Source: a virus. Taken from it: 39,104 nucleotides of DNA. The stretch lies in the IMG/VR virus record IMGVR_UViG_3300002835_005806, positions 1 through 39,104 of that record; one strand, 5' to 3'. Below, in pieces: positions 32,571-37,856 of this stretch. The stretch's first letter is position 1; each line of letters opens with the position of its first letter. The notes beneath the pieces are model-generated. The model was not told where the DNA came from. It did no database searches and saw only the letters and a program-made list of their open reading frames with translations. The position numbers were made by a program, and so were the translations under genes.

Positions 32571-33017
32571 ATGAAACAAAAATATATTAGAGCATACATG
32601 GATGTAGCAAAACGATTTGCTGAATTATCACCAGCAAAGCGGCTACATGTCGGCGCCATCATTGTCAAAGATGATAGGATTATCTCTATTGGCTATAATG
32701 GTATGCCACCAGGTTGGTCAAATATATGCGAAGATGTTACGGAAGAAGGAACACTAAAAACTAAGCCAGAAGTGATTCATGCTGAAGCTAACGCCATAGC
32801 TAAACTAGCAAAAAGCACAGAATCTGGCAAAGATGCTACCATGTTTCTTACTCATGCACCATGTATTGATTGTGCCAAGCAGATTTTTACTGCTGGTATT
32901 AATACTGTTTACTATGCTCAGGAATACCGTTCTACTGATGGATTACAGTTTCTAAGAAGATGTGGTGTGAACATTATATACACACCAGAGCCGTCAGAAG
33001 GGTCGGAGAGAGGTTAG
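32571..33017 (+). CDS. cd: Deoxycytidylate (dCMP) deaminase
   Basis: A 148-residue zinc deaminase (T4 Cd: 193). Zinc and catalytic residues are in HAEANA (His70, Glu72) and PCIDC (Cys98, Cys101). YNGMPPGWSNICED near residue 43 is the substrate loop. It converts dCMP to dUMP for thymidylate synthesis. The ATG is only 6 nt after the tRNA CCA end with no visible ribosome site, so initiation must depend on processing or coupling. It is shorter than T4 Cd, closer to the ComE-type core. Confidence 0.93.
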   Translation: MKQKYIRAYMDVAKRFAELSPAKRLHVGAIIVKDDRIISIGYNGMPPGWSNICEDVTEEGTLKTKPEVIHAEANAIAKLAKSTESGKDATMFLTHAPCIDCAKQIFTAGINTVYYAQEYRSTDGLQFLRRCGVNIIYTPEPSEGSERG

Positions 33018-33019
33018 AA

Positions 33020-33027
33020 TATAAATA
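33020..33027 (+). promoter_or_regulatory. Late promoter (TATAAATA) before metallopeptidase
   Basis: A perfect late box just after the deaminase stop and 30 bp before ATG 33058. The expected start near 33033 lies after ATG 33031, which argues against that upstream start. Confidence 0.8.
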
Positions 33028-33057
33028 CTGATGCTTAGGGTAACTAAAGGAAAACCC

Positions 33058-33567
33058 ATGCAATTCAGAATCAAAAAATGTCCAGATAAAGACTTCAGAC
33101 CATATGTTCTCGAAGCAGCCTCTTTTTTTGCAAAAGAATTAGTTCCTAGTGCAAGAATCCGTAATAACTGTAAAGTTACCATCAAGTTTAATCCTAAAAT
33201 AAACGAATATGGATATGCAAGTATCCAGAAGTTTAACAGCAGAAAACAGCCTAGACAATTTCTAATAGAAATACATTCTGGAATAGGAGCAAGAAATATA
33301 TTAGAAACCTTGGCTCATGAGATGATACATGTCAAACAATATATCATGAATGAAACTGACGATGGATTGACTAGATGGAAGAATAAGAAGATTAATTCTG
33401 AAAAAGTTGACTATTGGGATCACCCATGGGAAATAGATGCATATGGTAGAGAACAAGGATTGCTGTATAGGTTTACTGTGATGCATGAATTGTGGAATGT
33501 ATTTACGGAGTTCAAGAATCCTGCTGAACCAATAGTTTCAATTCCGATAAGATGGAAAATTAGTTAA
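33058..33567 (+). CDS. Zinc metallopeptidase (HExxH, SprT-like)
   Basis: A 169-residue protein with HEMIH (87-91) in LAHEMIHVKQY, the zincin motif; the Glu in HPWEIDAYGREQ near 125 is a likely third ligand. The overall layout resembles SprT or WLM-type peptidases. It has a late box, so it is made with virion proteins; it could be packaged, process a virion protein or attack cell wall peptides. No signal peptide. ATG 33058 follows AAAGGAAA and suits the late start point. A sigma70-type promoter follows the stop. Confidence 0.8.
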   Translation: MQFRIKKCPDKDFRPYVLEAASFFAKELVPSARIRNNCKVTIKFNPKINEYGYASIQKFNSRKQPRQFLIEIHSGIGARNILETLAHEMIHVKQYIMNETDDGLTRWKNKKINSEKVDYWDHPWEIDAYGREQGLLYRFTVMHELWNVFTEFKNPAEPIVSIPIRWKIS

Positions 33568-33585
33568 AAAACAACAAAAAAACCC

Positions 33586-33614
33586 TTGACAAATCAAAAA
33601 GTTTACTATATACT
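33586..33614 (+). promoter_or_regulatory. Sigma70-type promoter ahead of leader ORF and tRNA array
   Basis: TTGACA (33586-33591), a 17-bp spacer and TATACT (33609-33614). It is expected to start near 33621 and to transcribe the 31-codon ORF, the terminator and, on read-through, tRNA-Gln onward. Confidence 0.85.
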
Positions 33615-33647
33615 CTTAGAATATTAAATTTACTTAGAAAGCACGAA

Positions 33648-33743
33648 ATGTTGTCCATACATAAACCCATAACAAGTCAACCAGAGTATCGCACAATTAA
33701 TTGCGGCGATGCGTCATGGTTTACCCTCGGGGTCCGTGTATAG
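33648..33743 (+). CDS. 31-residue putative leader peptide
   Basis: ATG to TAG gives 31 residues, MLSIHKPITSQP... ending CGDASWFTLGVRV. It sits about 27 nt after the predicted start point with a poor ribosome site (AGAAAG). Its last codons (33723-33743) are GC-rich and contain GGGGTC, which is complementary to the 5' arm of the downstream terminator. That arrangement, with tRNA genes next, resembles an attenuation leader. It could also be a functional micropeptide. The attenuation reading is inference. Confidence 0.55.
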   Translation: MLSIHKPITSQPEYRTINCGDASWFTLGVRV

Positions 33744-33775
33744 ACTAGAAAGCTAAACTCTAAACACAAGACCCC
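33729..33775 (+). promoter_or_regulatory. Possible antiterminator pairing
   Basis: GGGGTC (33729-33734) can pair with GACCCC (33770-33775). The latter includes most of the terminator 5' arm, so the two structures exclude each other. A small ACCC-GGGT hairpin (33723-33733) could in turn free the terminator. Confidence 0.45.
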
Positions 33776-33798
33776 TAGCCAAAAGTTAGGGGTTTTTT
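33771..33798 (+). terminator. Intrinsic terminator before the tRNA array
   Basis: ACCCCTAGC (33771-33779) pairs with GTTAGGGGT (33785-33793), nine pairs with one G-T, followed by five more T residues. It lies 10 bp before tRNA-Gln. Confidence 0.88.
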
Positions 33799-33807
33799 GT
33801 TTACTGT

Positions 33808-33881
33808 TGGGATATAGTGTAACGGCAGCACCGCAGACTTTGACTCTGTTAGTCTAGGTTCAAATCCTAGTATCCCTGCCA
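33808..33881 (+). tRNA. tRNA-Gln (TTG)
   Basis: Starts TGGGATA as bacterial tRNA-Gln does; loop CTTTGAC gives TTG; T-loop TTCAAAT; CCA encoded. The 1-72 pair is T-T, consistent with the weak first pair preferred by GlnRS. Confidence 0.94.
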
Positions 33882-33889
33882 AGTTTTAA

Positions 33890-33977
33890 GGAAGTGTGGA
33901 TGAGTGGTTTAAATCAGCAGTCTTGAAAACTGCCGACTGTAAAAGGTCCGTGAGTTCGAATCTCACCGCTTCCGCCA
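33890..33977 (+). tRNA. tRNA-Ser (TGA)
   Basis: 88 nt, class II with a long variable arm. Acceptor GGAAGTG/CGCTTCC; anticodon loop CTTGAAA gives TGA; discriminator G and CCA encoded. Confidence 0.94.
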
Positions 33978-33990
33978 AATAGGAGAAGAA

Positions 33991-34116
33991 ATGAATACAG
34001 CAATCATACTATTAACAATACTGGGCTATTGGATAGCAATGGGTTTTACTATGGCTGCTGTGATGTTTATTTTTTATATGTTCGCTGTTATTATTGGAAA
34101 AATAATAAAGTCATGA
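33991..34116 (+). CDS. 41-residue single-span membrane protein
   Basis: ATG 33991 is preceded by AGGAGAAGAA. The 41 residues are almost wholly hydrophobic: TAIILLTILGYWIAMG, then AAVMFIFYMFAVIIG, ending KIIKS. This could be one long or two short membrane segments with a basic cytoplasmic tail. The TGA overlaps the next ATG by 4 nt (ATGA), so it is coupled to the glycosyltransferase. Such partners are seen with membrane-associated sugar transfer or holin-like functions; which one applies is unknown. Confidence 0.65.
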   Translation: MNTAIILLTILGYWIAMGFTMAAVMFIFYMFAVIIGKIIKS

Positions 34117-34733
34117 TAAGATTCAATGATTATGTTCATTATTTTTGGATAGGTAATGATAAAATACCCGATGAATATATCAAAAATTTTGAAGAAGCCA
34201 AATCATTGAATCCAACATATAATTTTATTATATGGAAAGAAGAAGATATAAAAGAACATATACCAGAATATATTGAACAATTTGAAAAAGGAACATTATT
34301 TCAAAAACTTCAATTAGGAAGTTATGGAATAGCAAATAAATTTGGAGGAATTGTAAGTCACTTTGATATAAAGTGGAAAAAAGATTTTGATTATGTATAT
34401 GATTGGTTTTGTTATCCAGTAGATATGATTTTTCCTTACAGAGAATCTGTTTATTTTTACAATAGAGGATTAGTTACAACTTTAGTTGATGATTTTGTTT
34501 TTATTACACGACCAAATTTGACTGGAGAATATATTAATTTTTGTCACTCACTAACAGATGATGATCCGGATGTTATTTCTACACATAACTCACATCCTTA
34601 TATGGTAAATTATTTGACAAAATGGTTAATGACAAAAAAGAATATAAAGTATTTTTCACACAAACAGATTGACAGAAGTGAAGATAGCATAATTGCAGTT
34701 CATGCTAATCATGGAACATGGAGAGTTGCCTGA
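34113..34733 (+). CDS. Putative glycosyltransferase, DXD/sugar-binding type
   Basis: A 206-residue protein. YVHYFWIGNDKIPDEYIKNF then NPTYNFIIWKEEDI is the start of the family that includes Och1-like and capsule glycosyltransferases. LGSYGIANKFGGIVSHFDIK follows where the family has G-G-x-Y-x-D-x-D; here the first Asp is replaced (HFD), so activity is uncertain. ATG 34113 overlaps the membrane ORF; the longer frame from 34029 lies inside that ORF. The last five codons and the TGA run into tRNA-Ser. It is AT-richer than its neighbours, suggesting recent gain. Confidence 0.7.
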   Translation: MIRFNDYVHYFWIGNDKIPDEYIKNFEEAKSLNPTYNFIIWKEEDIKEHIPEYIEQFEKGTLFQKLQLGSYGIANKFGGIVSHFDIKWKKDFDYVYDWFCYPVDMIFPYRESVYFYNRGLVTTLVDDFVFITRPNLTGEYINFCHSLTDDDPDVISTHNSHPYMVNYLTKWLMTKKNIKYFSHKQIDRSEDSIIAVHANHGTWRVA

Positions 34734-34807
34734 GTGGTTAAAGGAGCGGTTTGCTAAACCGTCGTTGCGAAAGTGACGCATAGGTTCGAATCCTATACTC
34801 TCCGCCA
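34720..34807 (+). tRNA. tRNA-Ser (GCT)
   Basis: 88 nt, class II. Acceptor GGAGAGT/ACTCTCC; loop TTGCTAA gives GCT; long variable arm; T-loop TTCGAAT; CCA encoded. Its first 14 bases are shared with the end of the glycosyltransferase gene. Confidence 0.94.
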
Positions 34808-34830
34808 GATTAAGAAAGGAGTACATATGA

Positions 34831-34899
34831 ATGGCTGCGATAGTAATCGTTATCATTTATTTACTCCTGTATTGGGTGTTTAAAAACGACCTTCGGTAG
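34831..34899 (+). CDS. 22-residue hydrophobic micropeptide
   Basis: AAAGGAG (34815-34821) is followed by ATG 34827 and ATG 34831. The second opens a 22-codon frame that is a single membrane span (AAIVIVIIYLLLYWVF) with KNDLR at the end. Its TAG stop is at positions 8-10 of the next tRNA. ATG 34827 would give 18 unremarkable residues. The clean hydrophobic pattern favours the second frame. Confidence 0.45.
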   Translation: MAAIVIVIIYLLLYWVFKNDLR

Positions 34900-34979
34900 C
34901 TCACGGTAGAGCAGGATGCCTTATAAGCATTTGTCCAGATAAGACCCAGGATGTGGTTCGACTCCACACCGAAGGACCA
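34890..34979 (+). tRNA. tRNA with TAT anticodon and long variable region (Ile-like, atypical)
   Basis: 90 nt. Acceptor CCTTCGG/CCGAAGG, D-arm GCTC/GAGC, anticodon stem GATGC/GCATT with loop CTTATAA giving TAT (Ile ATA codon), T-arm TGTGG/CCACA with TTCGACT, CCA encoded. About 20 nt separate the anticodon and T arms, including GTC-CAGATAA-GAC. That is a class II-size variable arm, unexpected for Ile. Identity is therefore uncertain. Confidence 0.75.
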
Positions 34980-34986
34980 GAACAAA

Positions 34987-35064
34987 GGTAAGGTGGCTGA
35001 GTGGCCCAAAGCAGCAGTCTGCAAAACTGTAAAACCGTCGGTTCAAATCCGACCCTTACCTCCA
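34987..35064 (+). tRNA. tRNA-Cys (GCA)
   Basis: Acceptor GGTAAGG/CCTTACC; loop CTGCAAA gives GCA; discriminator T, typical of Cys; T-loop TTCAAAT; CCA encoded. Confidence 0.94.
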
Positions 35065-35103
35065 GTTGCAAAAGTAGTAACATGTTGTATTTGTACAACA
35101 CGC

Positions 35104-35132
35104 TTGACAAAACGATTGAGCCAATGTACAAT
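35104..35132 (+). promoter_or_regulatory. Internal promoter in the tRNA array
   Basis: TTGACA (35104-35109), a 17-bp spacer and TACAAT (35127-35132) preceded by TG. It would transcribe tRNA-Glu, the structured block and tRNA-Lys onward. Confidence 0.75.
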
Positions 35133-35175
35133 GATGTTTCTGTAGTTGAGTTTCTTTAACAATTTGAGTTTCAGT

Positions 35176-35250
35176 GGACCGTTCGTCTATCGGTTAGGAC
35201 ATTGCCCTTTCACGGCAGTAAGAGGAGTTCGATTCTCCTACGGTCTACCA
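35176..35250 (+). tRNA. tRNA-Glu (TTC)
   Basis: Acceptor GGACCGT/ACGGTCT; D-arm starts TCGTCTA as in bacterial tRNA-Glu; loop CTTTCAC gives TTC; CCA encoded and continuing into the CCATATA hairpin. Confidence 0.94.
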
Positions 35251-35344
35251 TATAAAAACACTCTAAACTGGACGCAGGTTCTGTGAAGCAAGACCTCGGG
35301 GTCATGACCGAGAAGATGTGGAGAATAAGAGTGTTTCTATATGG
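35248..35344 (+). other. Long hairpin starting at tRNA-Glu CCA
   Basis: CCATATA (35248-35254) pairs with TATATGG (35338-35344); after an A-C mismatch, AAACACTCT (35256-35264) pairs with AGAGTGTTT (35328-35336). Inside is a second stem, CTCGG with CCGAG. The same outer design recurs after tRNA-Lys. Confidence 0.8.
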
Positions 35345-35591
35345 TTTCCGGTTACTACTTTCCATAAAGTAGCGTGTGGCGACGATAACTGACCCGGTGG
35401 CAGCAAACCGTTAGCGAGGCAACCCCTCAGGCACTGCTAGGCAGTATCTCTCTGCACACAGACACAGAATAAAAGAGATGGACAGGGTAACAACTCAGCA
35501 TAGGGGCTTGCCTGGAAAACAAGTGGCCTAAGCACTAATTATTTTTTTAAAGGAGACCTGTCATGGATAGTGACAAGAGTGGTAAGATAAT
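35345..35591 (+). ncRNA. Structured noncoding block A
   Basis: No long ORF. Visible helices: CTACTTT/AAAGTAG around CCAT, GAGG/CCTC, and CTGC-TAG-GCAG. A 22-nt core (35477-35498, starting GATGGACAGGG) is identical to one in block B. It runs into a hairpin (35498-35533): GC, A-A mismatch, TAGG, a GG/TGG internal loop, then CTTG/CAAG. The hairpin of block B has the same layout with different paired bases. A well-placed AAAGGAG and 12-codon ORF lie at its end. I infer a structured RNA of unknown class. Confidence 0.65.
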
Positions 35592-35601
35592 GGGTGCGTA
35601 A
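35563..35601 (+). CDS. 12-residue mini-ORF ending in tRNA-Lys
   Basis: AAAGGAG (35549-35555), a 7-nt gap and ATG open MDSDKSGKIMGA, closed by TAA at positions 8-10 of tRNA-Lys. Ribosome-site quality is as good as for real genes here. It may be a translated leader or chance; too short to judge by composition. Confidence 0.35.
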   Translation: MDSDKSGKIMGA

Positions 35602-35666
35602 CTCAGAGGCAGAGTAACCGGCTTTTAACCGGTAAGTCGAGATTTCGAAATTCTCCGCACCTACCA
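35592..35666 (+). tRNA. tRNA-Lys (TTT)
   Basis: Acceptor GGGTGCG/CGCACCT; loop CTTTTAA gives TTT; T-loop TTCGAAA; CCA encoded and part of the following hairpin. Confidence 0.94.
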
Positions 35667-35702
35667 TATAAAAGTATTTTGTATCAGAATATTTCTATAT
35701 GG
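35664..35702 (+). other. Hairpin linking tRNA-Lys 3' end to tRNA-Asp 5' end
   Basis: CCATATA (35664-35670) pairs with TATATGG (35696-35702); after an A-C mismatch, AAGTATT pairs with AATATTT. It takes in the tRNA-Lys CCA and the first two bases of tRNA-Asp, and repeats the outer design of the hairpin at 35248. Confidence 0.78.
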
Positions 35703-35777
35703 CACTTTAGTTCAGTTGGTTAGAACGCTGCCCTGTCACGGCAGAGGTCAGGGATTCGAGTTCCCTAAGTGTCGCCA
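35701..35777 (+). tRNA. tRNA-Asp (GTC)
   Basis: Acceptor GGCACTT/AAGTGTC; loop CTGTCAC gives GTC; discriminator G; T-loop TTCGAGT; CCA encoded. Confidence 0.95.
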
Positions 35778-35790
35778 AAAAGGAGACAAA

Positions 35791-36312
35791 ATGAAAATAT
35801 GTCCGAAATGTAATAAAGAACATGATAAATCTGGAAAGTTTTGCAACAGAAGTTGTGCTAATAGTAGAACTTGGACAGTTGAAGATAGACTGAAAAAATC
35901 AGATTCTATGAAAAAATATTTATTGAACAATGAACATCCATCAAAAGGTGCACCAGGATGGAAACACTCTAAAGAAATGAAAGAATTGAAGCGAATAAAA
36001 AGTTTAGAGTTTTGGGATAAAAAAGGAAGACTTCCAGAAGAACATGTAAAATTAAAAAATAAATTAGGTGTGAGTGCATATAGAGCAAGAAAATATAATG
36101 CAACACCAGAAAATGTAGATAAAAACTTAATTAAAGAAATATACAAAAAATGTCCTACAGGATATGAAGTAGATCATATAATTGCAATTGCTGATGGTGG
36201 TAAACATCATCCAGATAATTTGCAATATCTACCATGTTTAGAAAATAGAAAGAAAAATAAGTATCAGAATTATGATACTTCTCTTGTCGTAAAATGGCAA
36301 GATGTAATATAG
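35791..36312 (+). CDS. HNH endonuclease with zinc-finger start
   Basis: A 173-residue protein. A four-cysteine zinc ribbon (Cys4, Cys7, Cys18, Cys22: CPKCNKEHDKSGKFCNRSC) opens it; HNH is in YEVDHIIAIADGGKHHPDN (Asp128, His129) with LENRKKNKY behind it. A helical NUMOD-like middle part (AYRARKYNATPENVDKNLI) may bind DNA. AAGGAG lies 7 nt before ATG 35791; the frame upstream of it is within tRNA-Asp. Very AT-rich. It looks like a free-standing homing endonuclease inserted between tRNA genes; all tRNAs around it are intact. Confidence 0.88.
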   Translation: MKICPKCNKEHDKSGKFCNRSCANSRTWTVEDRLKKSDSMKKYLLNNEHPSKGAPGWKHSKEMKELKRIKSLEFWDKKGRLPEEHVKLKNKLGVSAYRARKYNATPENVDKNLIKEIYKKCPTGYEVDHIIAIADGGKHHPDNLQYLPCLENRKKNKYQNYDTSLVVKWQDVI

Positions 36313-36317
36313 TTTAT

Positions 36318-36395
36318 TGTGGGCTACCGTTCTAGGTGAGGCGGGTCTGACTGTTAATCAGAAATAGATTGGTTCGAATCCAATGCCCACAGCCA
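36318..36395 (+). tRNA. tRNA-Asn (GTT)
   Basis: Acceptor TGTGGGC/GCCCACA; loop CTGTTAA gives GTT; discriminator G; T-loop TTCGAAT; CCA encoded. Confidence 0.93.
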
Positions 36396-36402
36396 AGTTT
36401 TA

Positions 36403-36489
36403 GGGTGTTTAGTCCCGTAACGGTATCGGGGGATGACTGTAAATCATTTGTCTTAGACCTTCTCTGTTCGAATCGGAGAGCACCCACCA
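36403..36489 (+). tRNA. tRNA-Tyr (GTA)
   Basis: 87 nt class II. Acceptor GGGTGTT/AGCACCC; loop CTGTAAA gives GTA; variable arm with GTC-TTA-GAC; CCA encoded. Confidence 0.94.
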
Positions 36490-36509
36490 GAGTAGCGTGT
36501 GAGGCGGTC

Positions 36510-36584
36510 GGGGGATTGGCGTAATTGGAAACGCAGTAGCTTTGCAAGCTTCAGTCAGGAGTTCGAATCTCCTATCCTCCACCA
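36510..36584 (+). tRNA. tRNA-Ala (TGC)
   Basis: Acceptor GGGGGAT/ATCCTCC has the G3-T70 pair that marks alanine tRNAs; loop TTTGCAA gives TGC; CCA encoded and overlapped by a late box. Confidence 0.95.
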
Positions 36585-36590
36585 TAAATA
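36583..36590 (+). promoter_or_regulatory. Candidate late promoter overlapping tRNA-Ala CCA
   Basis: CATAAATA, one mismatch from the late box, shares its first bases with the tRNA-Ala CCA end. It is 28 bp before the peptidase ATG at 36619, the spacing seen at other late genes here. Confidence 0.6.
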
Positions 36591-36618
36591 TTTCTTTACA
36601 CATTACACAGAGAATTAA

Positions 36619-37362
36619 ATGAAACAATTATTTTTAACTTTATTTTTATTATTCTCATTAAATGTAAACGCTGCAACAACTTATGTTTATAATGTAACAA
36701 AGGATGAAGTGATTGAAGAATATGCATCAGATAAAATTAGACCGATTGCAAGTGTCACAAAATTAATGACTGCAATTGTTGTAATAGAAAGTGGTGCATC
36801 ATTAAATGAAAAAATACCTTATAGAGGTTTTGCAGGTAGAAAAGAAATGACTAGAGAGCAATTATTAAAATTGCTTTTAGTAAAAAGTGACAATAATGCA
36901 GCCGAAGCTTTAGCAAGAGGTTACCCAGGTGGTAGAATCTCATTCATTGCAAATATGAATCATAAAGCAAATGTATTAGGTATGACAAATACATCATATG
37001 AAGATCCTTCTGGTTTAGGAAGAAATAATTTAAGTAATGCAAAGGATTTGTCAATTCTATTGACATATGCGTACAACTATAGTACCATGAGAGAGTTGGC
37101 TGCATTAGAAAGTTTTAGTATTGAGAGTATTAGTAGAAAGAAAAGAAAACCTAGAGTGATAACGGTAAACAATACAAATTTTAATTTGTTAAAAGAATAT
37201 AAAGAAATTGTAATTTCAAAAACAGGATTCACTAATGCTGCTGGTAAATGTCTAGTAATGTACTTGACAAAACATGGCGAAAAATATACAATAGTGATTC
37301 TTGGTGAAAGAAATACAAAGACTATACAACAAGCAGGTAGAAAGATTATTGAAAGATTATAG
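36619..37362 (+). CDS. Secreted penicillin-binding-protein-like peptidase (S11, DacA/PbpG-type)
   Basis: A 247-residue protein with a signal peptide (MKQLFLTLFLLFSLNVNA, likely cut after Ala18) and all three active-site motifs: SVTK (45-48, nucleophile Ser45), SDN (90-92) and KTG (201-203). It resembles D-Ala-D-Ala carboxypeptidases or endopeptidases of the PbpG size class, lacking the PBP5 C-terminal domain and anchor. It should act in the periplasm on peptidoglycan stem peptides. The candidate late box suggests a role in lysis or wall weakening. The TAG stop shares its G with tRNA-Thr. Phage carriage is unusual. Confidence 0.9.
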   Translation: MKQLFLTLFLLFSLNVNAATTYVYNVTKDEVIEEYASDKIRPIASVTKLMTAIVVIESGASLNEKIPYRGFAGRKEMTREQLLKLLLVKSDNNAAEALARGYPGGRISFIANMNHKANVLGMTNTSYEDPSGLGRNNLSNAKDLSILLTYAYNYSTMRELAALESFSIESISRKKRKPRVITVNNTNFNLLKEYKEIVISKTGFTNAAGKCLVMYLTKHGEKYTIVILGERNTKTIQQAGRKIIERL

Positions 37363-37435
37363 CCGGTTTAGTTAAATGGTATAACAGTTGCCTTGTAAGC
37401 ATCAATCGTTGGTTCGATTCCATCAATCGGCACCA
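37362..37435 (+). tRNA. tRNA-Thr (TGT)
   Basis: Acceptor GCCGGTT/AATCGGC; loop CTTGTAA gives TGT; T-loop TTCGATT; CCA encoded. Its first base is the last base of the peptidase stop codon. Confidence 0.94.
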
Positions 37436-37776
37436 GAACCCCGCAGTCCCATCTGCGTTAATTAATGGGGGTAAATTGGCTTCACCACAACGCCAGGGTG
37501 CATACGATCAACGACCTCAAAGCCCGCTTGACATGGGTGATAGAAAAATCGTAAGTGGGTATCACACCTTGCTATAATAAATGTGATGGACAGGGTAACA
37601 ACTCAGTCTAGGGCTAATGGGGATTAGTAGCTAGACACCTTAGTTGTGTTATTTGTAAGCCCAGAAGGATAGGCGCCTAAATTTCAATCCGTTATGTAGG
37701 CCATTCAATAACTAGTTAGACCTAGGCAATCACTAGTGAGATGGTTAGATAGTACAGATAACACAACTAAGGTAAT
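37436..37776 (+). ncRNA. Structured noncoding block B
   Basis: No ORF of note. Helices: CGCAG/CTGCG nested in ACCCC/GGGGT, GGTGATA/TATCAC, then the 22-nt core (37585-37606) identical to block A. The core runs into GTCTAG, a GG/TAG internal loop and CTAAT-GGGG-ATTAG (37606-37636). A 21-pair helix with one G-T (37637-37657 with 37753-37773) closes a 95-nt domain and ends three bases before tRNA-Gly. A TGC-extended TATAAT at 37573-37578 could be a promoter or chance. Strong structure points to an RNA function, class unknown. Confidence 0.7.
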
Positions 37777-37850
37777 GCGGGATTAGTTTAATGGTAAAAC
37801 GAGAGCCTTCCAAGCTTGAGTCATCAGTTCGATTCTGATATCCCGCTCCA
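37777..37850 (+). tRNA. tRNA-Gly (TCC)
   Basis: Acceptor GCGGGAT/ATCCCGC; loop CTTCCAA gives TCC; discriminator T; T-loop TTCGATT; CCA encoded. Confidence 0.95.
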
Positions 37851-37856
37851 GTTTTC

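Noticed and set aside
35343-35420. Degenerate tRNA in block A (CTACTTT/AAAGTAG as anticodon stem)
   Set aside because: No T-loop TTCRANY and no matching acceptor arms; better explained as part of the structured block.
37528-37578. Promoter inside structured block B (TTGACA 37528; TATAAT 37573)
   Set aside because: The two boxes are 39 bp apart and do not pair as one promoter; the TGC-extended TATAAT alone is possible but lies within structured RNA.
35248-37776. tmRNA or group I intron for blocks A and B
   Set aside because: I see no alanine-type tRNA-like ends, tag ORF or recognisable intron core; a covariance search is needed before excluding fully.
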